Shown piece by piece: positions 10,901-21,211 of a stretch of DNA of 64,000 nt; the stretch's first letter is position 1, and each line of letters opens with the position of its first letter. The stretch comes from Megalobrama amblycephala (lineage: Eukaryota; Chordata; Actinopteri; Cypriniformes; Xenocyprididae). The stretch spans positions 2,534,001 through 2,598,000 of the forward strand of contig NC_063063.1 of NCBI RefSeq assembly GCF_018812025.1. The letters run 5' to 3'. The translations under genes and the position numbers were made by a program. The notes beneath the pieces were generated by a model. That model saw only the letters and a list, made by a program, of their open reading frames with translations, was not told the DNA's origin and did not search any database.

Positions 10901-12746
10901 TTGGTCACAAAAACAAATAGCCCCAACTGCTACTAACATGAAAATTAACCTATGAATTTGTACAAATTATACTTTTCATTCTACTTCTAGTTCTACTTTT
11001 ATGGATCTTCCTATTTACCTCTGACTGTTCATGCAAATCCATTTTTCATATCACGTCCACCCAAGGGATTAACCATCTGCAATATAGTGTTATATAACTG
11101 CAGTAATATCTCTGTTTGATCATAATACAGCGGTCAAAGGAAGGTTTGTTGGAATGTCAAATTGCTTGTGATGAAATGCTGCTTAGAGCATATAATAATT
11201 CATATAAATGAGACTCCAGCCACATGATTTTACTCCTAACCTCCACAGGTGAGGATGTACTCCAGAGCGATGGCCATCATAGGAGGGTTTCTGGTGCTGG
11301 CCAGTGGAGCAGGAGAGGTTTACAGACAGAAACCTCGCACACGCTCGCTTCAGTCCACTGGACAGGTCTTCCTGGGGATTTACTTGATATGTATGGTAAG
11401 TCACTGCACTGGTCTCACAGAGACCGATCACACTGTCATACTGTATTGAATCAGTGTTGCCAAGTCTGTGGTTTTCCTGCAGAATTGGGCTACTTTTACA
11501 CTGTTGCCGAGGGTTGTTTTTCATGTCTGTGGTTTGAAGCGACCCCAAATAACATGATTTTTAGCCCCTGGAATGCAAATTTGACAGGGAAACGCTGCCA
11601 AAAACACAGATTTTACCCCATTGAATGCCCACACACCCCCCGAAACATGTTTAGGCTAGATTTGAGTAGCAATTGGGCGGGTTTTGTTGTGAAAACCTGG
11701 CAACCCTGAATAGAATGCTGTTACGCTTCCCAGGATTCCACAGGTTTTTATGGAAAAACCTGTGAATATTAAGGAATTTTAAATTGGCAATTTGCAGGCC
11801 TGGAAAGTCAGAGAATTAAAATAATTATCAGATATAAAATATTTTGTAAATTCTAAGAAAGAAATTACTATTACTATATGTATGCAGCTCACTAAGAATT
11901 TTTAAAACAGTAGTACATTATTCACTGATTATTCAATTAAGCCCTACTTAAATGTAAACTAAATTAATCATTATTAATTCAACCTAAAATAATTAAACTA
12001 ATTTTGCATACTTAATATTTAGTGTGACTGAACATAACATGTTGCATTGTGCTGAATGAATTCATGTGATCATTAATAGCCTTAAAGTGATAGTTTACCC
12101 AAAAATTAAAATTTTGTCATCATTTACTCACCCTCATGTCGTTTCAAACCTGTAAGACTTTCATTCATCTTCAGAACACAAATGAAGATCTTTTTGATGA
12201 AATATGAGAAATTTCTGTCCTTCCATCAACAGTCTACACAACTACCACCTTTTCCTTGCTAAAAAAGCATAAACTATCAATCAGACGACAGAAGGCATGT
12301 AGTAGATTGTGTGCAACAGGTTTTCAGTAGAGTTTTAAACATGTTGATAATACAAAGGTCTTAGAAATGAATGTATTGAAGATGATACTGTAGGATTTAT
12401 AGGGTTAATATTCCTGATATTATTATGTCTCCTCCAGGTGTACTCTCTACAGCACAGTAAGGAGGACCGGCTGGCCTACTTGGACCATATTCCTGGTGGT
12501 GAGATAACTGTCCAGCTCCTGGTGGTTGTGTTTGGTGTGCTTGCGCTCGCCTACCTCTCGGGCTGCTACGTGCGAGTGGCCTCCCAGATCCTGGCAGTTC
12601 TGTTACCTTTGGTTGTGCTGTTCATCGATGGCAACATCGGTTACTGGCACCGCACCTGCCGCGTGGAGTTCTGGAACCAGATGAAGCTCATCGGGCAGAG
12701 CATCGGCATCTTTGGAGCAGTGCTTATTCTAGCCACAGACAGCTAA
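7971..12746 (+). CDS. tmem101: Transmembrane protein 101 (Tmem101), four exons
   Basis: Exons 7971-8101, 8375-8555, 11249-11395 and 12438-12746 join in frame (768 nt, 255 residues; the human protein is about 257). The start MAAATRKKALRFF follows a short 5' leader, and the protein ends ILATDS. Hydrophobic segments recur throughout (for example IDLGAAVLCASFMSF, IIGGFLVLASGAG, LLVVVFGVLALAYL and ILAVLLPLVVLFID), as expected for a multipass membrane protein. Highly conserved words include SLQSTGQVFLGIYLIC, LQHSKEDRLAYL and EFWNQMKLIG. The human protein was reported as an NF-kappa-B activator in overexpression screens; its biochemical role is not established. Intron 2 is loaded with MITEs. All introns are GT-AG. 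Confidence 0.95.
8655..9207 (+). repeat. Older repeated segment, copy 1 left part
   Basis: Matches 16425-16597 piecewise: 'gcagtgatg', 'tttgcatcaccctg', then a long match from 'gcctaaatacaatc' through 'tcacatgacttcaacatcac'. The MITE at 8812-9093 is inserted in this copy only. The right half of the copy is at 10640-10870. Confidence 0.7.
8812..9093 (+). mobile_element. MITE, 'GTTCACCCAAAAATGAAAAT' family
   Basis: Left end 'tgatagttcacccaaaaatg' and right end 'catttttgggtgaactgtcc' are inverted copies, ending in CCCTTTAA. It lies in tmem101 intron 2 and is non-coding. Confidence 0.8.
9208..10065 (+). mobile_element. TTAA-bounded MITE, 'AAGGTGCCATAGAATTGAAA' family
   Basis: Starts TTAAAGGTGCCATAGAAT and ends ATTCTATGGCACCTTTAA, a clean terminal inverted repeat. 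A TTAA lies at each border (9208-9211 and 10062-10065), the target site of piggyBac-type transposases. It shares its right TTAA with the next element. Confidence 0.8.
10062..10625 (+). mobile_element. TTAA-bounded MITE, palindromic
   Basis: Starts TTAAAGGGTTAGTTCACCC and ends GGGTGAACTAACCCTTTAA. The internal arms are also complementary ('aagaccttcattcatgttca' against 'gaagatgaacgaaggtctta'), so the whole 560 bp can fold back. It lies in tmem101 intron 2, abutting the previous MITE. Confidence 0.85.
10640..10870 (+). repeat. Older repeated segment, copy 1 right part
   Basis: Matches 16985-17170: 'ttccctga.agtttgag', 'gagtgattat', 'aggttgtgaaag', 'actagtgagta.atgagttta' and 'ttactgatgtatttt'. 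The two MITEs at 9208-10625 separate it from the left part, showing that they arrived after the duplication or dispersal. Confidence 0.7.
11447..11710 (+). repeat. Dispersed repeat, 'GTTGCCAAGTCTGTGGTTTT' family, copy 1
   Basis: Runs from 'gtgttgccaagtctgtgg' to 'aaaacctggcaaccctg'; the ends are short inverted repeats (GTTGCCA / TGGCAAC). A second copy is at 60157-60426. The open frame through it is not a gene. Confidence 0.75.
12080..12235 (+). repeat. Partial MITE, left arm
   Basis: 'aaagtgatagtttacccaaa' followed by 'catttactcaccctcatgtc' and 'ttcattcatcttcagaacac'. It is a diverged left arm of the TTAA-bounded family in tmem101 intron 3. Confidence 0.7.
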
Positions 12747-13275
12747 AGATATAGAGATATGACAACATCTCTGTACAGGCAGCGCTTAGGACAAACAGGA
12801 GAGATCGAGCGTGTGTCTCAGGGGATCGTGTGAGTTAAAGAAAATAATGCTCAAAAACTGTGTGTACACTCAAATGTGGAGAGGATACAATTCCCAGCTT
12901 GCTCTGGAGTCTCCGATCGCAAGCACAAAGTCTTCAAAAGACAGTTTACATTGCATTTGTTATCTTTTTAATGCATTATTTAATGTTTAAGAATGACTAG
13001 AAGTCTTAAAAAATTAAATTAAAGTTGAATGATGAATTAAGGGGAGTTTGGAAACACATTATTGTCATTTTTGGTGTTCTTAAGCTGTATAGTAATGTGG
13101 GGTTTTTCCCATGTTACAGACATTTAAAATGCCACTGCATTTTTTGCTGCTTGTATTTAGTTTGCATTCCTTATACAACTTCTATACAATCAGAATGTCA
13201 TTAAACAAAAAATCATTGTTTTGTACGGAACATACAAAATCATTTGATTATTACATGGGTGTGTGTGTGTGTATA

Positions 13276-14827
13276 CACAGGTGCTGGTCATATAATTAGA
13301 ATATCATCAAAAAGTGAAACTTGTATATTTTATTCATTCATTACACACAGACTGATATATTTCAAATGTTTATTTCTTTTAATTTTGATGATTATAACTG
13401 ACAACTAAGGAAAATCCCAAATTCAGTATCTCAGAAAATTAGAATATTGTGAAAAGGTTTAATATTGAAGACACCTGGTGCCACACTCTAATCAGCTAAT
13501 TAACTCAAAACACCTGCAAAGGCCTTTAAATGGTCTCTCAGTCTAGTTCTGTAGGCTACACAATCATGGGGAAGACTGCTGACTTGACAGTTGTCCAAAA
13601 GACAACCATTGACAGCTTGCACAAGGAGGGCAAGACACAAAAGGTCATTGCAAAAGAGGCTGGCTGTTCACAGAGCTCTGTGTCCAAGCACATTAATAGA
13701 GAGGCGAAGGGAAGGAAAAGATGTGGTAGAAAAAAGTGTACAAGCAATAGGGATAACCGCACCCTGGAGAGGATTGTGAAACAAAACCCATTCAAAAATG
13801 TGGGGGAGACTGCAGCTGGAGTCAGTGCTTCAAGAACCACTACGCACAGACGTATGCAAGACACGGGTTTCAGCTGTCGCATTCCTTGTGTCAAGCCACT
13901 CTTGAACAACAGACAGCGTCAGAAGCGTCTCGCCTGGGCTAAAGACAAAAAGCACTGGACTGCTGCTGAGTGGTCCAAAGTTATGTTCTCTGATGAAAGT
14001 AAATTTTGCATTTCCTTTGGAAATCAGGGTCCCAGAGTCTGGAGGAAGAGAGGAGAGGCACACAATCCACATTACTTGAGGTCCAGTGTAAAGTTTCCAC
14101 AGTCAGTGATGGTTTGGGGTGCCATGTCATCTGCTGGTGTTGGTCCACTGTGTTTTCTGAGGTCCAAGGTCAACGCAGCTGTATACCAGGAAGTTTTAGA
14201 GCACTTCATGCTTTCTGCTGCTGACCAACTTTATGGAGATGCAGATTTCATTTTCCAACAGGACTTGGCACCTGCACACAGTGCCAAAGCTACCAGTACC
14301 TGGTTTAAGGACCATGGTATCCCTGTTTTTAATTGGCCAGCAAACTCGCCTGACCTTAACCCCATAGAAAATCTATGGGGTATTGTGAAGAGGAAGATGC
14401 GATATGCCAGACCCAACAATGCAGAAAACTGAAGGCCACTATCAGAGCAACCTGGGCTCTCATAAGACCTGAGCAGTGCCACAGACTGATCGACTCCATG
14501 CCACGCCGCATCGCTGCAGTAATTCAGGCAAAAGGAGCCCCAGCTAAGTATTGAGTGCTGTACATGCTCATACTTTTCAGTTGGCCAAGATTTCTAAAAA
14601 TCCTTTCTTTGTATTGGTCTTAAGTAATATTCTAATTTTCTGACATACTTAATTTGGGATTTTCCTTAGTTGTCAGTTATAATCATCAAAATTAAAAGAA
14701 ATAAACATTTGAAATATATCAGTCTGTGTGTAATGAATGAATATAATATACAAGTTTCGCTTTTTGAATGGAATTAGTGAAATAAATCAACTTTTTGATG
14801 ATATTCTAATTATATGACCAGCACCTG
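13276..14827 (+). mobile_element. Tc1-like transposon, nearly complete
   Basis: Terminal inverted repeats of about 200 bp start 'caggtgctggtcatataatt' and end with its complement 'aattatatgaccagcacctg'. The inner parts also match in inverted orientation ('ttaattttgatgattataac' against 'gttataatcatcaaaattaa'). It is flanked by TA in a TG/TA-rich microsatellite (13259-13275), the usual Tc1/mariner target. It encodes one transposase with a single frameshift. Confidence 0.93.
13566..14554 (+). pseudogene. Tc1-family transposase, one frameshift from intact
   Basis: The start MGKTADLTVVQKTTID is typical for the family, so I prefer it to the upstream Met at 13530. The N-terminal paired-type helix-turn-helix includes 'IAKEAGCSQSSVSKHI'. 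The catalytic DDE domain shows the first Asp in VMFSDESKF, the second in FQQDLAPAHS, and the Glu in SPDLNPIENLW, the DD34E pattern. The open frame stops at 14432 because of a small deletion near 14425. The remaining C-terminal codons (ATIRATWALIRPEQ... to KGAPAKY) continue in the next frame to a stop at 14554. The product would lack about 40 residues. Confidence 0.9.
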
Positions 14828-14829
14828 TA

Positions 14830-15650
14830 ATCTATATATATCACTGATTTTTGAGATAAGGGACAAAAGTTAGTTTTTATTATTTAAAAACACATTATTT
14901 TTAAACTGATATATTTGTAGACAAAGGTCTCAGCTAATGAACCATGTAATGGAATAGGTTTTTATGAATTTTTTTTTTTTTTTTTTTTTTTATTTACATT
15001 TATTTACTTCAGAACTTATTTTGTGTCAATTCTGTCAAAACCATTAAAAAGCATGATATTTTAATTTGATTCATCCAACAACAGTGTAAAGTCTTCAATT
15101 ATGTAATAATGGTGTTCAGTAAAGGAGCTAAGTGTGGAAAAAAGTAAATTCTCTAATTTTTTTTTTTTTCTTGGGTTGGGGTAATTATGCACAACCCAGT
15201 TCCTAAAATCTTTATACTTCCTAAAAAAATACTTTTTGAGAGTACTTGTCAACCATCAGACATAAAACCTGACGGAGTTGACAAAATTAAATTTTTTTCC
15301 ACCTTAGCCACATGTACAGTGGAGCAATTTTGTTTCTTTCTCAGTTGTAGCTGCCTTAACAAACATCAAAAATGCCAAGATTTATCCCACAACTATTTAC
15401 AGAAACTATTACACCGGGATGACGGAGTTGACATGTTAAAGCTATGCCTGCAGAAACTTCAACATAGTTTGTATAAAACATAAAAACTATAAAAATTCCA
15501 GGACTATGTGTCCTACTGTGAGATCCACAATGAGCAGGAAATAGTAAGTGCTCCTCAGAGTTAAAGATGACCGTGACATTGCTTGATTTATTCAGAATTA
15601 TAAAAAATCCTGACACAGTTGACGCAAAGCAAGGACACAACTTTGATAGG

Positions 15651-15685
<35 letters not shown>

Positions 15686-16424
15686 GAAAATCTCTGCCTT
15701 TCAATTTAAATGTATATTTTTGAATTTGTTGCTTTTTTAAACACTTATGTATGTATGTATGTAGAGAAATAGATTTATGGAGTAAATATTACAACAGCAA
15801 CTCATTATCAAACTTGTCGTATTATCCCTCAAAGTGTACAAACCGGAACTAAAATAATTTCAAATGTAAGTTCTCTAAATGATTCAGCTGATAATCTGGT
15901 CAACAAGAAAATGTTGATCAAACAAATTTGGTCCAGCACACAAGGACACAATAATAAATTATTAACTAGAATCCCTTCACGTGTATTTAAAGTAACAATG
16001 AATAAAATTACAGGCCGTCCCCAAAGGTCAGGCTGGTGCTCCAGGTATCGAGTTCCAAAAAGTAAACAAACCTTCTTCATGCGTCATTCTACCATCTTGA
16101 ATTCTGAAACCCAAACTCAAGTCGAATTTCCTTTAGCAGGATTTTATACAATTAGCAAGATCATCAAAAAATAAGTCAGTAATTGCACATTTTAAATCAA
16201 ACTACTGAAATATGCTTCTAATAATGTGTTTTACACTATGGGATGAAAACAATCGTGTACTAAAAAATCCAAAGTCTGTGTTCTGGTGCAGCCTTCAAGT
16301 TAGGGATGACCGAGTCAATATGAAAGAGCGTTCACAAACAAGTAATGTGACGTTTCTCAGAGTGAGGAAAAATGTATCCATACTGAATTAATAGGATTGA
16401 TTATTAATATAATATAAATTACAG
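14830..16424. other. Intergenic AT-rich DNA, no gene seen
   Basis: Contains poly-T runs at 14969-14991 and 15653-15682 and a short ATGT microsatellite at 15747-15762. Several open frames of 60-98 codons show no recognisable domain. The words 'gacggagttgac' and 'tgacacagttgac' repeat near 15270, 15420 and 15612, perhaps an old element. Confidence 0.5.
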
Positions 16425-17170
16425 AGTGCTGCAGTGATGCCGTATATTTGTAGCCAACTCATAACTTTGCATCACCCTGCTTCATTTTTATGAATTTTGA
16501 AGCCTAAATACAATCGTCAGAAGTAAAAAGCTAAAGTTAGGCTATAAATGAACTACACCACGGTCACATGACTTCAACATCACGACCATTAAGCCTCCCA
16601 CTATGGAAGCTTGTTTCCGCCACTAAATATAAAATATGTAATTGCGACTTTTTATCTCTCAAGTCTTGACTTCTTTTCTCAAAATTGCGAGTTATAATGT
16701 CAGTACTCTGAGATATAAACTCACGATTACGAGAAATAAAGTTATAAACTTGCAACTGTGTTATAAAGTGCAATTCTGAGGGGAAAAAAAAGACTATATC
16801 ACATAATTTGGACTTTATAACTTACAATTGCAAGTTTATTTCACGCAATTCTGAGAAAAAAAGTTAGAATTGTTAACTCCCAATTGCGAGAAAAAAGTCA
16901 GAATTGTGAGATAAAGTCACAATTACCTTTTTTATTTTTTATTCTTCACTCCCACAACTCTTTCGGTCTTTATTTTAAAAACATTTTCCCTGACAGTTTG
17001 AGACAGAATAATTCACAAGAGAGTGATTATTAAAACCAAGAGGTTGTGAAAGTGACTAGTGAGTAGATGAGTTTAACTGTTTGGTTTGAAGTTTAATTTC
17101 CCCAACAACTTCAATAGTCCCATTTAGCCTCTTCACAAGGGGGTATTACTGATGTATTTTGTGTCACAGA
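16425..17170 (+). repeat. Older repeated segment, copy 2 (interrupted)
   Basis: 16425-16597 and 16985-17170 correspond to 8655-9207 and 10640-10870, in the same orientation. A different element (16602-16945) interrupts this copy at a similar position. It ends just before the LRR gene stop codon. Confidence 0.7.
16602..16945 (+). repeat. 'TATGGAAGCTTGTTTCC' element, truncated copy
   Basis: Begins 'tatggaagcttgtttccgcc' and continues as loosely repeated 'gcgagttataa', 'ttataacttacaattg' and 'agaattgtgagataaagtca' words. The opposite terminus seen in the complete copy at 22808-23436 is lacking. Confidence 0.75.
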
Positions 17171-17307
17171 TTAAAATGTGAAAATAACTTGAACTTGTGT
17201 TTACAGACCTTATTTCAGGCCTTGCTACATGCACAAAAACAAAGACCTGGTCTAATATCGTAAAAAAAGATTGTATTTCTAATATCTGTTGACTTTTCCT
17301 CCCTTCT

Positions 17308-18717
17308 TCATTTGTGAGACACCCAAGGCATAGGCTCGTTTCCTTGTTTTTCCAGGTTCATCTTTTTCTTCTTTCGCTTCCGTTCTGCCATAACCATGGC
17401 CGCCACTACAGTGACCATCACAGTTCCGGTAATGATCAGAACAGTGGCTGTTTCTGCGATACACAGCTGACTGTGCATCAAACCCAGAGACGCTCCAGCC
17501 AGTAAGAGCGGAGAGTGGCACGTGATATTCATGTAATCATCCACGTGGAGATGCCTGACGTAGAGTATCTTACTGAAAACACGATGCAGTTCGCAGTCAC
17601 ACGTCCAAGGGTTCTCTGACATCTGCAGATGTGTGCTGGGTGTCTGAAGGTTTAAGAATGTCTTGAACTTAAGGCTTCTCAACTGGTTGGCTTCTAAGTT
17701 CAGTATGGTGAGGGTTTGTAGGGGAGCCAGAGCTTCCGCTTCAATTTTGGAGACATTATTGTGGTCCAAGAGAAGAACCCCAAGACCTTGTTGCATGGTC
17801 AGAAGACCTCCTTGAAGAACCGTCAATTGATTCCATGCCAGGTTAAGGTGCCTTAGCATGATAAGTCCACGAAATGCCCCAACTTCAATGACCTGAATGT
17901 GGTTGTGACTGAGATCTAACCTCTCCAGACTTTCTAGGTCCTTGAATGAGTGGGTCTCAAGACGCTCCAGAGCATTGTGGGAAAGCTTGAGATCTTTAAG
18001 GGAGGTCAACCCTTGAGAGAAATCTGGAGGAAGGACGTGAAGCTCATTGTAAGACAGGTCCAACTTTTCCAGGAAGGTCAGAGAGGAAAGAGCCTGGAAC
18101 AGAAACAAGGAACATTCATCTAACAATCCAGTTAAACTTAATTTAAAGACAAAAGAGAGAGGCAGAGGAATGCATTTTCTGATCACATTCACTCTCAGAA
18201 AAAAAGGTACGGCACTTGTCACTGGTACCCTAAGTACCCTAAGGTACAAAAGTGAAAAGGTACTAATATATACTTTTAAAGTACTAATATGTACCTTTAA
18301 GGGCTAAGTAAGTTACAAAGATGTACCTTTTCACTTTTGTATCCTAAGGTACTGCCCCAGTGACAGCGCCCTACCAATTTCAGTGTTTGAAGCGATGGTT
18401 CTCAATTCTGTAATAATTTACACATACTCCTGTCGTTCCAAACCTCCATGACTTTCTTTCTTCTGTGGAACACAAAAAGATGATAATTTGGAGATGTTTC
18501 AACTGTTTTTGTCCTCACAGTGAAAGTCAAAGGGGTTCAAACATGGACAACACTGGAATGGACAAAAAACACAGAGGCATTTTCATTACATATTTTGTGG
18601 TCCACAGAGGACAGTTGGGTTTGGAAATATCAGGCTAAATAATGACAGAATTTTCATTTTGGAGTGAACTATTCCTTTAAATACACTTAAAAATAAAGGT
18701 CCCAATGGGTCCAAATG

Positions 18718-18766
<49 letters not shown>

Positions 18767-21211
18767 GTGCTGGTCATATAATTAGAATATCATCAAAAAG
18801 TTCATTTTTTTTATTGTAAATTATTTTTAAAAATGAAACTTTCATATATTCTAGATTCCCTACATGTAAAGTAAAACATTTCAAAAGTTCTTTTTAACAT
18901 TTTGATGATTAGAGCGTACAGCTCATGAAAGTCCAAAATCCAGTATCTCAAAATATTAGAATATTTCCTAAGATCAATCAAAAAATGGATTTGCAAAACA
19001 GAAAAGTTCAAGTTCTTTAAAGTATGTTCATTTGTGTACTCAATACTTGGTCTGCAACACATATTACAGCAAATGGCTTGCTCCTAGCACAAATTACAGC
19101 ATCAGTAAAGTGTGGCATGGAAGTGATCAGCTGTGGCACTGCTGAGGCACTATTGAGCCTTCAGATCATCTGTATATTGTTGGATCGACTGTTTCTCATC
19201 TTTCTCTTGAAAATATCCCATAGACTCAGGGGTCAGGCATGTTGGCTGGCCAATAAAACACAGTAATATCATGGTCAGCAAACCACTTGGAATTGGTTTT
19301 TGCACTGTGGGCAGGTGCTAAAGTCCTGCTGGAAAAGGAAATCAGCATCTCCATGAAGCTTGTCAGCAGATGGAAGCATAAAGTGCTTCAAAATCTCCTG
19401 GAAGATGGCTGCATTGACTTTGCACTTGATAAAACACAATGGACCAACACCAGTAGACGTCACAGCCCCCCCAAATCATTACTAACTTCAGAAACTTCCC
19501 ACTAGACTTCAAGCAGCTTGGATTCTGTGCCTCTCCAGTCTTCCTTCAGAGTCTGGGACCATGATTTCAACATGAAATGCAAAATTTACTTTTATCTAAA
19601 AAGAGGACTTTCGACCACTGTTCACTGTCCAGTTCTTTTTCTCCTTAGCCCAGGTAAGATGCTTCTGACTTTGTTTCTGTTTCAGAAGTGGCTTGGTAGT
19701 CCTTTTCCTGAAGATGTCTGAGTGTGGTGACTCTTGATGTGCTGACTCCGGCTTTATTCTACTCATTGTGAAGCTCTCCCAAGTGTTTGAATCGGCTTTA
19801 CTTGACAGTATTCTCAAGCTTGCGGTCATCCCTGTTGCTTGTGCACCTTTGCCTACCCAATTTCTTCCTTCCAGTCAACTCTGCGTTTATTATGCTTTGA
19901 TACATCACTCTGTAAACAGCCACCCCATTCAGTAATGACCTTCTGTCACTTATTCTCTTTGTGGAGGGTGTCAATGATTGTCTCCTGGACCATTGCCAAG
20001 TTAGCAGTCTTCCCCATTAGTGTGGTTTCAAAGAACAAGAGATACCCGGAATTTATACTGTAGGGATGGTCATTTAATGAAACTCAAATGTAAATATTCT
20101 AATATTTTGAGATACTGGATTTTGTACTTTCATGAGCTGTATGCTCTAATCAACAAATTAAAAAAAAAAAAAAAAAAAAAAAAACTTTTGAAATGTTTTA
20201 CTTTACATGTAGGGAATCTAGAATATATGAAAGTTTCATTTTTTAAAATAATTTGCAATAAAAAAATTAACTTTTTTACAATATTCTAATTATATGACCA
20301 GCACCTGTATATATATATATTAGCACATATGGTTCCATGAGCAACCTTTCTTTTAAGAACTGCTCACTGAAAGGCTCTTTGGGGGACCCAAATTCAGTAG
20401 TTCTTCTAAACTCTAAAAAAAAATTCTAAAATAAAGCTTACAAAACGGGTTTTCATAGTGATGCCATAGAAGAACCATTCTGGGTTCCCCAAAGAACTTT
20501 TCAGTGAAAAGTTCTTGAATCAATTTTATCTTAGATCAAAGAACATTTTAAAACTCAGAACCTTAAGTGCAATGGAAATGTTCCATGGACATTTAACCAT
20601 ATGCCAATAAAGAACCTTTACTTTTAAGAAGAGTGTGTATGGCATGGTTGTGAAAACCCCCTTTTGGAACTTGTATTTTTAAGAGTGTAGAAGAACTATT
20701 TTTGGTTCTCCAAAGAACCTTTCAGTGATCAGTTCTTAAAGAAACCATTTCTTTTTCTTAGCGTTAAGAATGTTTCAATAATCTAAAGAACCTTTTTACA
20801 CTATTAAGAACCTTTTGTGCAATGAAAAGATCCCATGGAACCAATGCCGATAAACAGCCTTTATTTAAGGTTTATTTAAGGTAAGTGTAGTTGGAAAAAG
20901 AAATTCACACAAACACCCAAATTTAAGCGCACCTGAGAATGCACCACCTGCATGTTGCTTTGTGAAAGCAGGAGGACCCGGAGGGCCCATATCCCAGTAA
21001 AAGAGGTACTCCTCAACTCCGACAACTTATTCCCACTGAGGTCCAGGAGCCACGTGCCGTGTGGAATACTGTGGGGAATGTGAGTGAAACCTCGCGATCG
21101 ACAGTCCACCAGCTCAGATGCTTCATAACAAGAACACTGATGAGGGCAGAGCTTTGAGCCCCCAGCAACTAGTAACGTGATGGGTAAAAATATGACGCAG
21201 AGCATCTTCAA
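17308..21211 (-). CDS. Leucine-rich-repeat type I membrane protein, two exons
   Basis: Exons 20933-21211 (93 codons) and 17308-18093 (261 codons plus stop) join in phase 0 with GT-AG ends, giving 354 residues. A signal peptide (MKMLCVIFLPITLLVAGGS) is followed by an LRR N-terminal cap with CPHQCSCYEASELVDC, then about nine LRRs of LxxLxLSxNxL type (e.g. LEKLDLSYNELHVLP, LERLDLSHNHIQVIE). An LRR C-terminal cap starts NPWTCDCELH (about residues 254-304). One membrane span (ATVLIITGTVMVTVVAAMVM, about 308-328) precedes a short basic tail ERKRKKKK. This predicts a surface protein with an extracellular LRR ectodomain. No Ig or FNIII domain is present. I cannot name the orthologue. The intron carries a Tc1 relic. 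Confidence 0.85.
18195..18370 (-). mobile_element. Palindromic MITE, 'GGTAC' rich
   Basis: 'aaaaggtacggcacttgtcactggtac' on the left is inverted on the right as 'ggtactgccccagtgacagc'. Internal words 'aaggtacaaaagtgaaaagg' and 'ccttttcacttttgtatcct' pair. It is a fold-back element in the LRR gene intron. Confidence 0.75.
18410..18682 (+). repeat. Diverged TTAA-bounded MITE
   Basis: The right end 'gacagaattttcattttgga', 'gtgaactattcctttaaa' and interior 'tcgttccaaacctccatgac' and 'ttctgtggaacacaaaaaga' match the family complete at 41881-42188, with a decayed left end. Confidence 0.7.
18720..18760. repeat. (AT)n microsatellite
   Basis: About 20 AT dinucleotides directly against the left end of the second Tc1 element. 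AT repeats also continue on its right side (20309-20320), so the transposon landed inside the tract. Confidence 0.95.
18762..20307 (-). mobile_element. Second Tc1-like transposon, decayed, antisense
   Basis: Ends 'caggtgctggtcatataatt' and 'aattatatgaccagcacctg' are the same as in the 13276-14827 element, with long inverted repeats ('ttcatatattctagattccc' against 'gggaatctagaatatatgaa'). It is flanked by (TA)n. The inner inverted repeats and the transposase differ substantially from the first copy, so this is an older or distinct subfamily. Confidence 0.9.
19275..20010 (-). pseudogene. Decayed Tc1 transposase
   Basis: Minus-strand fragments correspond to the intact-looking copy: MTSTGVGPLCFIKCKVNAAI, FMLPSADKLHGDADFLFQQD (second catalytic Asp) at 19275-19463, and KQSQKHLTWAKEKKNWTV at 19596-19829. 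Start-proximal sequence 'atggggaagactgctaactt' (complement) is near 20015. Frames are broken by indels and the C-terminal DDE Glu region is not found intact. Confidence 0.85.
20330..20880 (-). repeat. Repeat rich in 'AAGAACC/GGTTCTT' words
   Basis: The words 'ttctttgggggacc', 'ggttccccaaagaacttttc', 'ggttctccaaagaacctttc' and 'aagaacctttac' recur in both orientations, a fold-back-like old element in the LRR gene intron just before exon 1. Its ends are not defined. Confidence 0.55.

Noticed and set aside
11224..11709. 161-codon open frame overlapping tmem101 exon 3
   Set aside because: It is in a different frame from the conserved exon and extends into a dispersed repeat.
18094..18249. Extension of the LRR open frame upstream of exon 2
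   Set aside because: The sequence upstream of the acceptor at 18094 lacks LRR features, and exon 20933-21211 supplies the signal peptide and N-terminal cap in phase.
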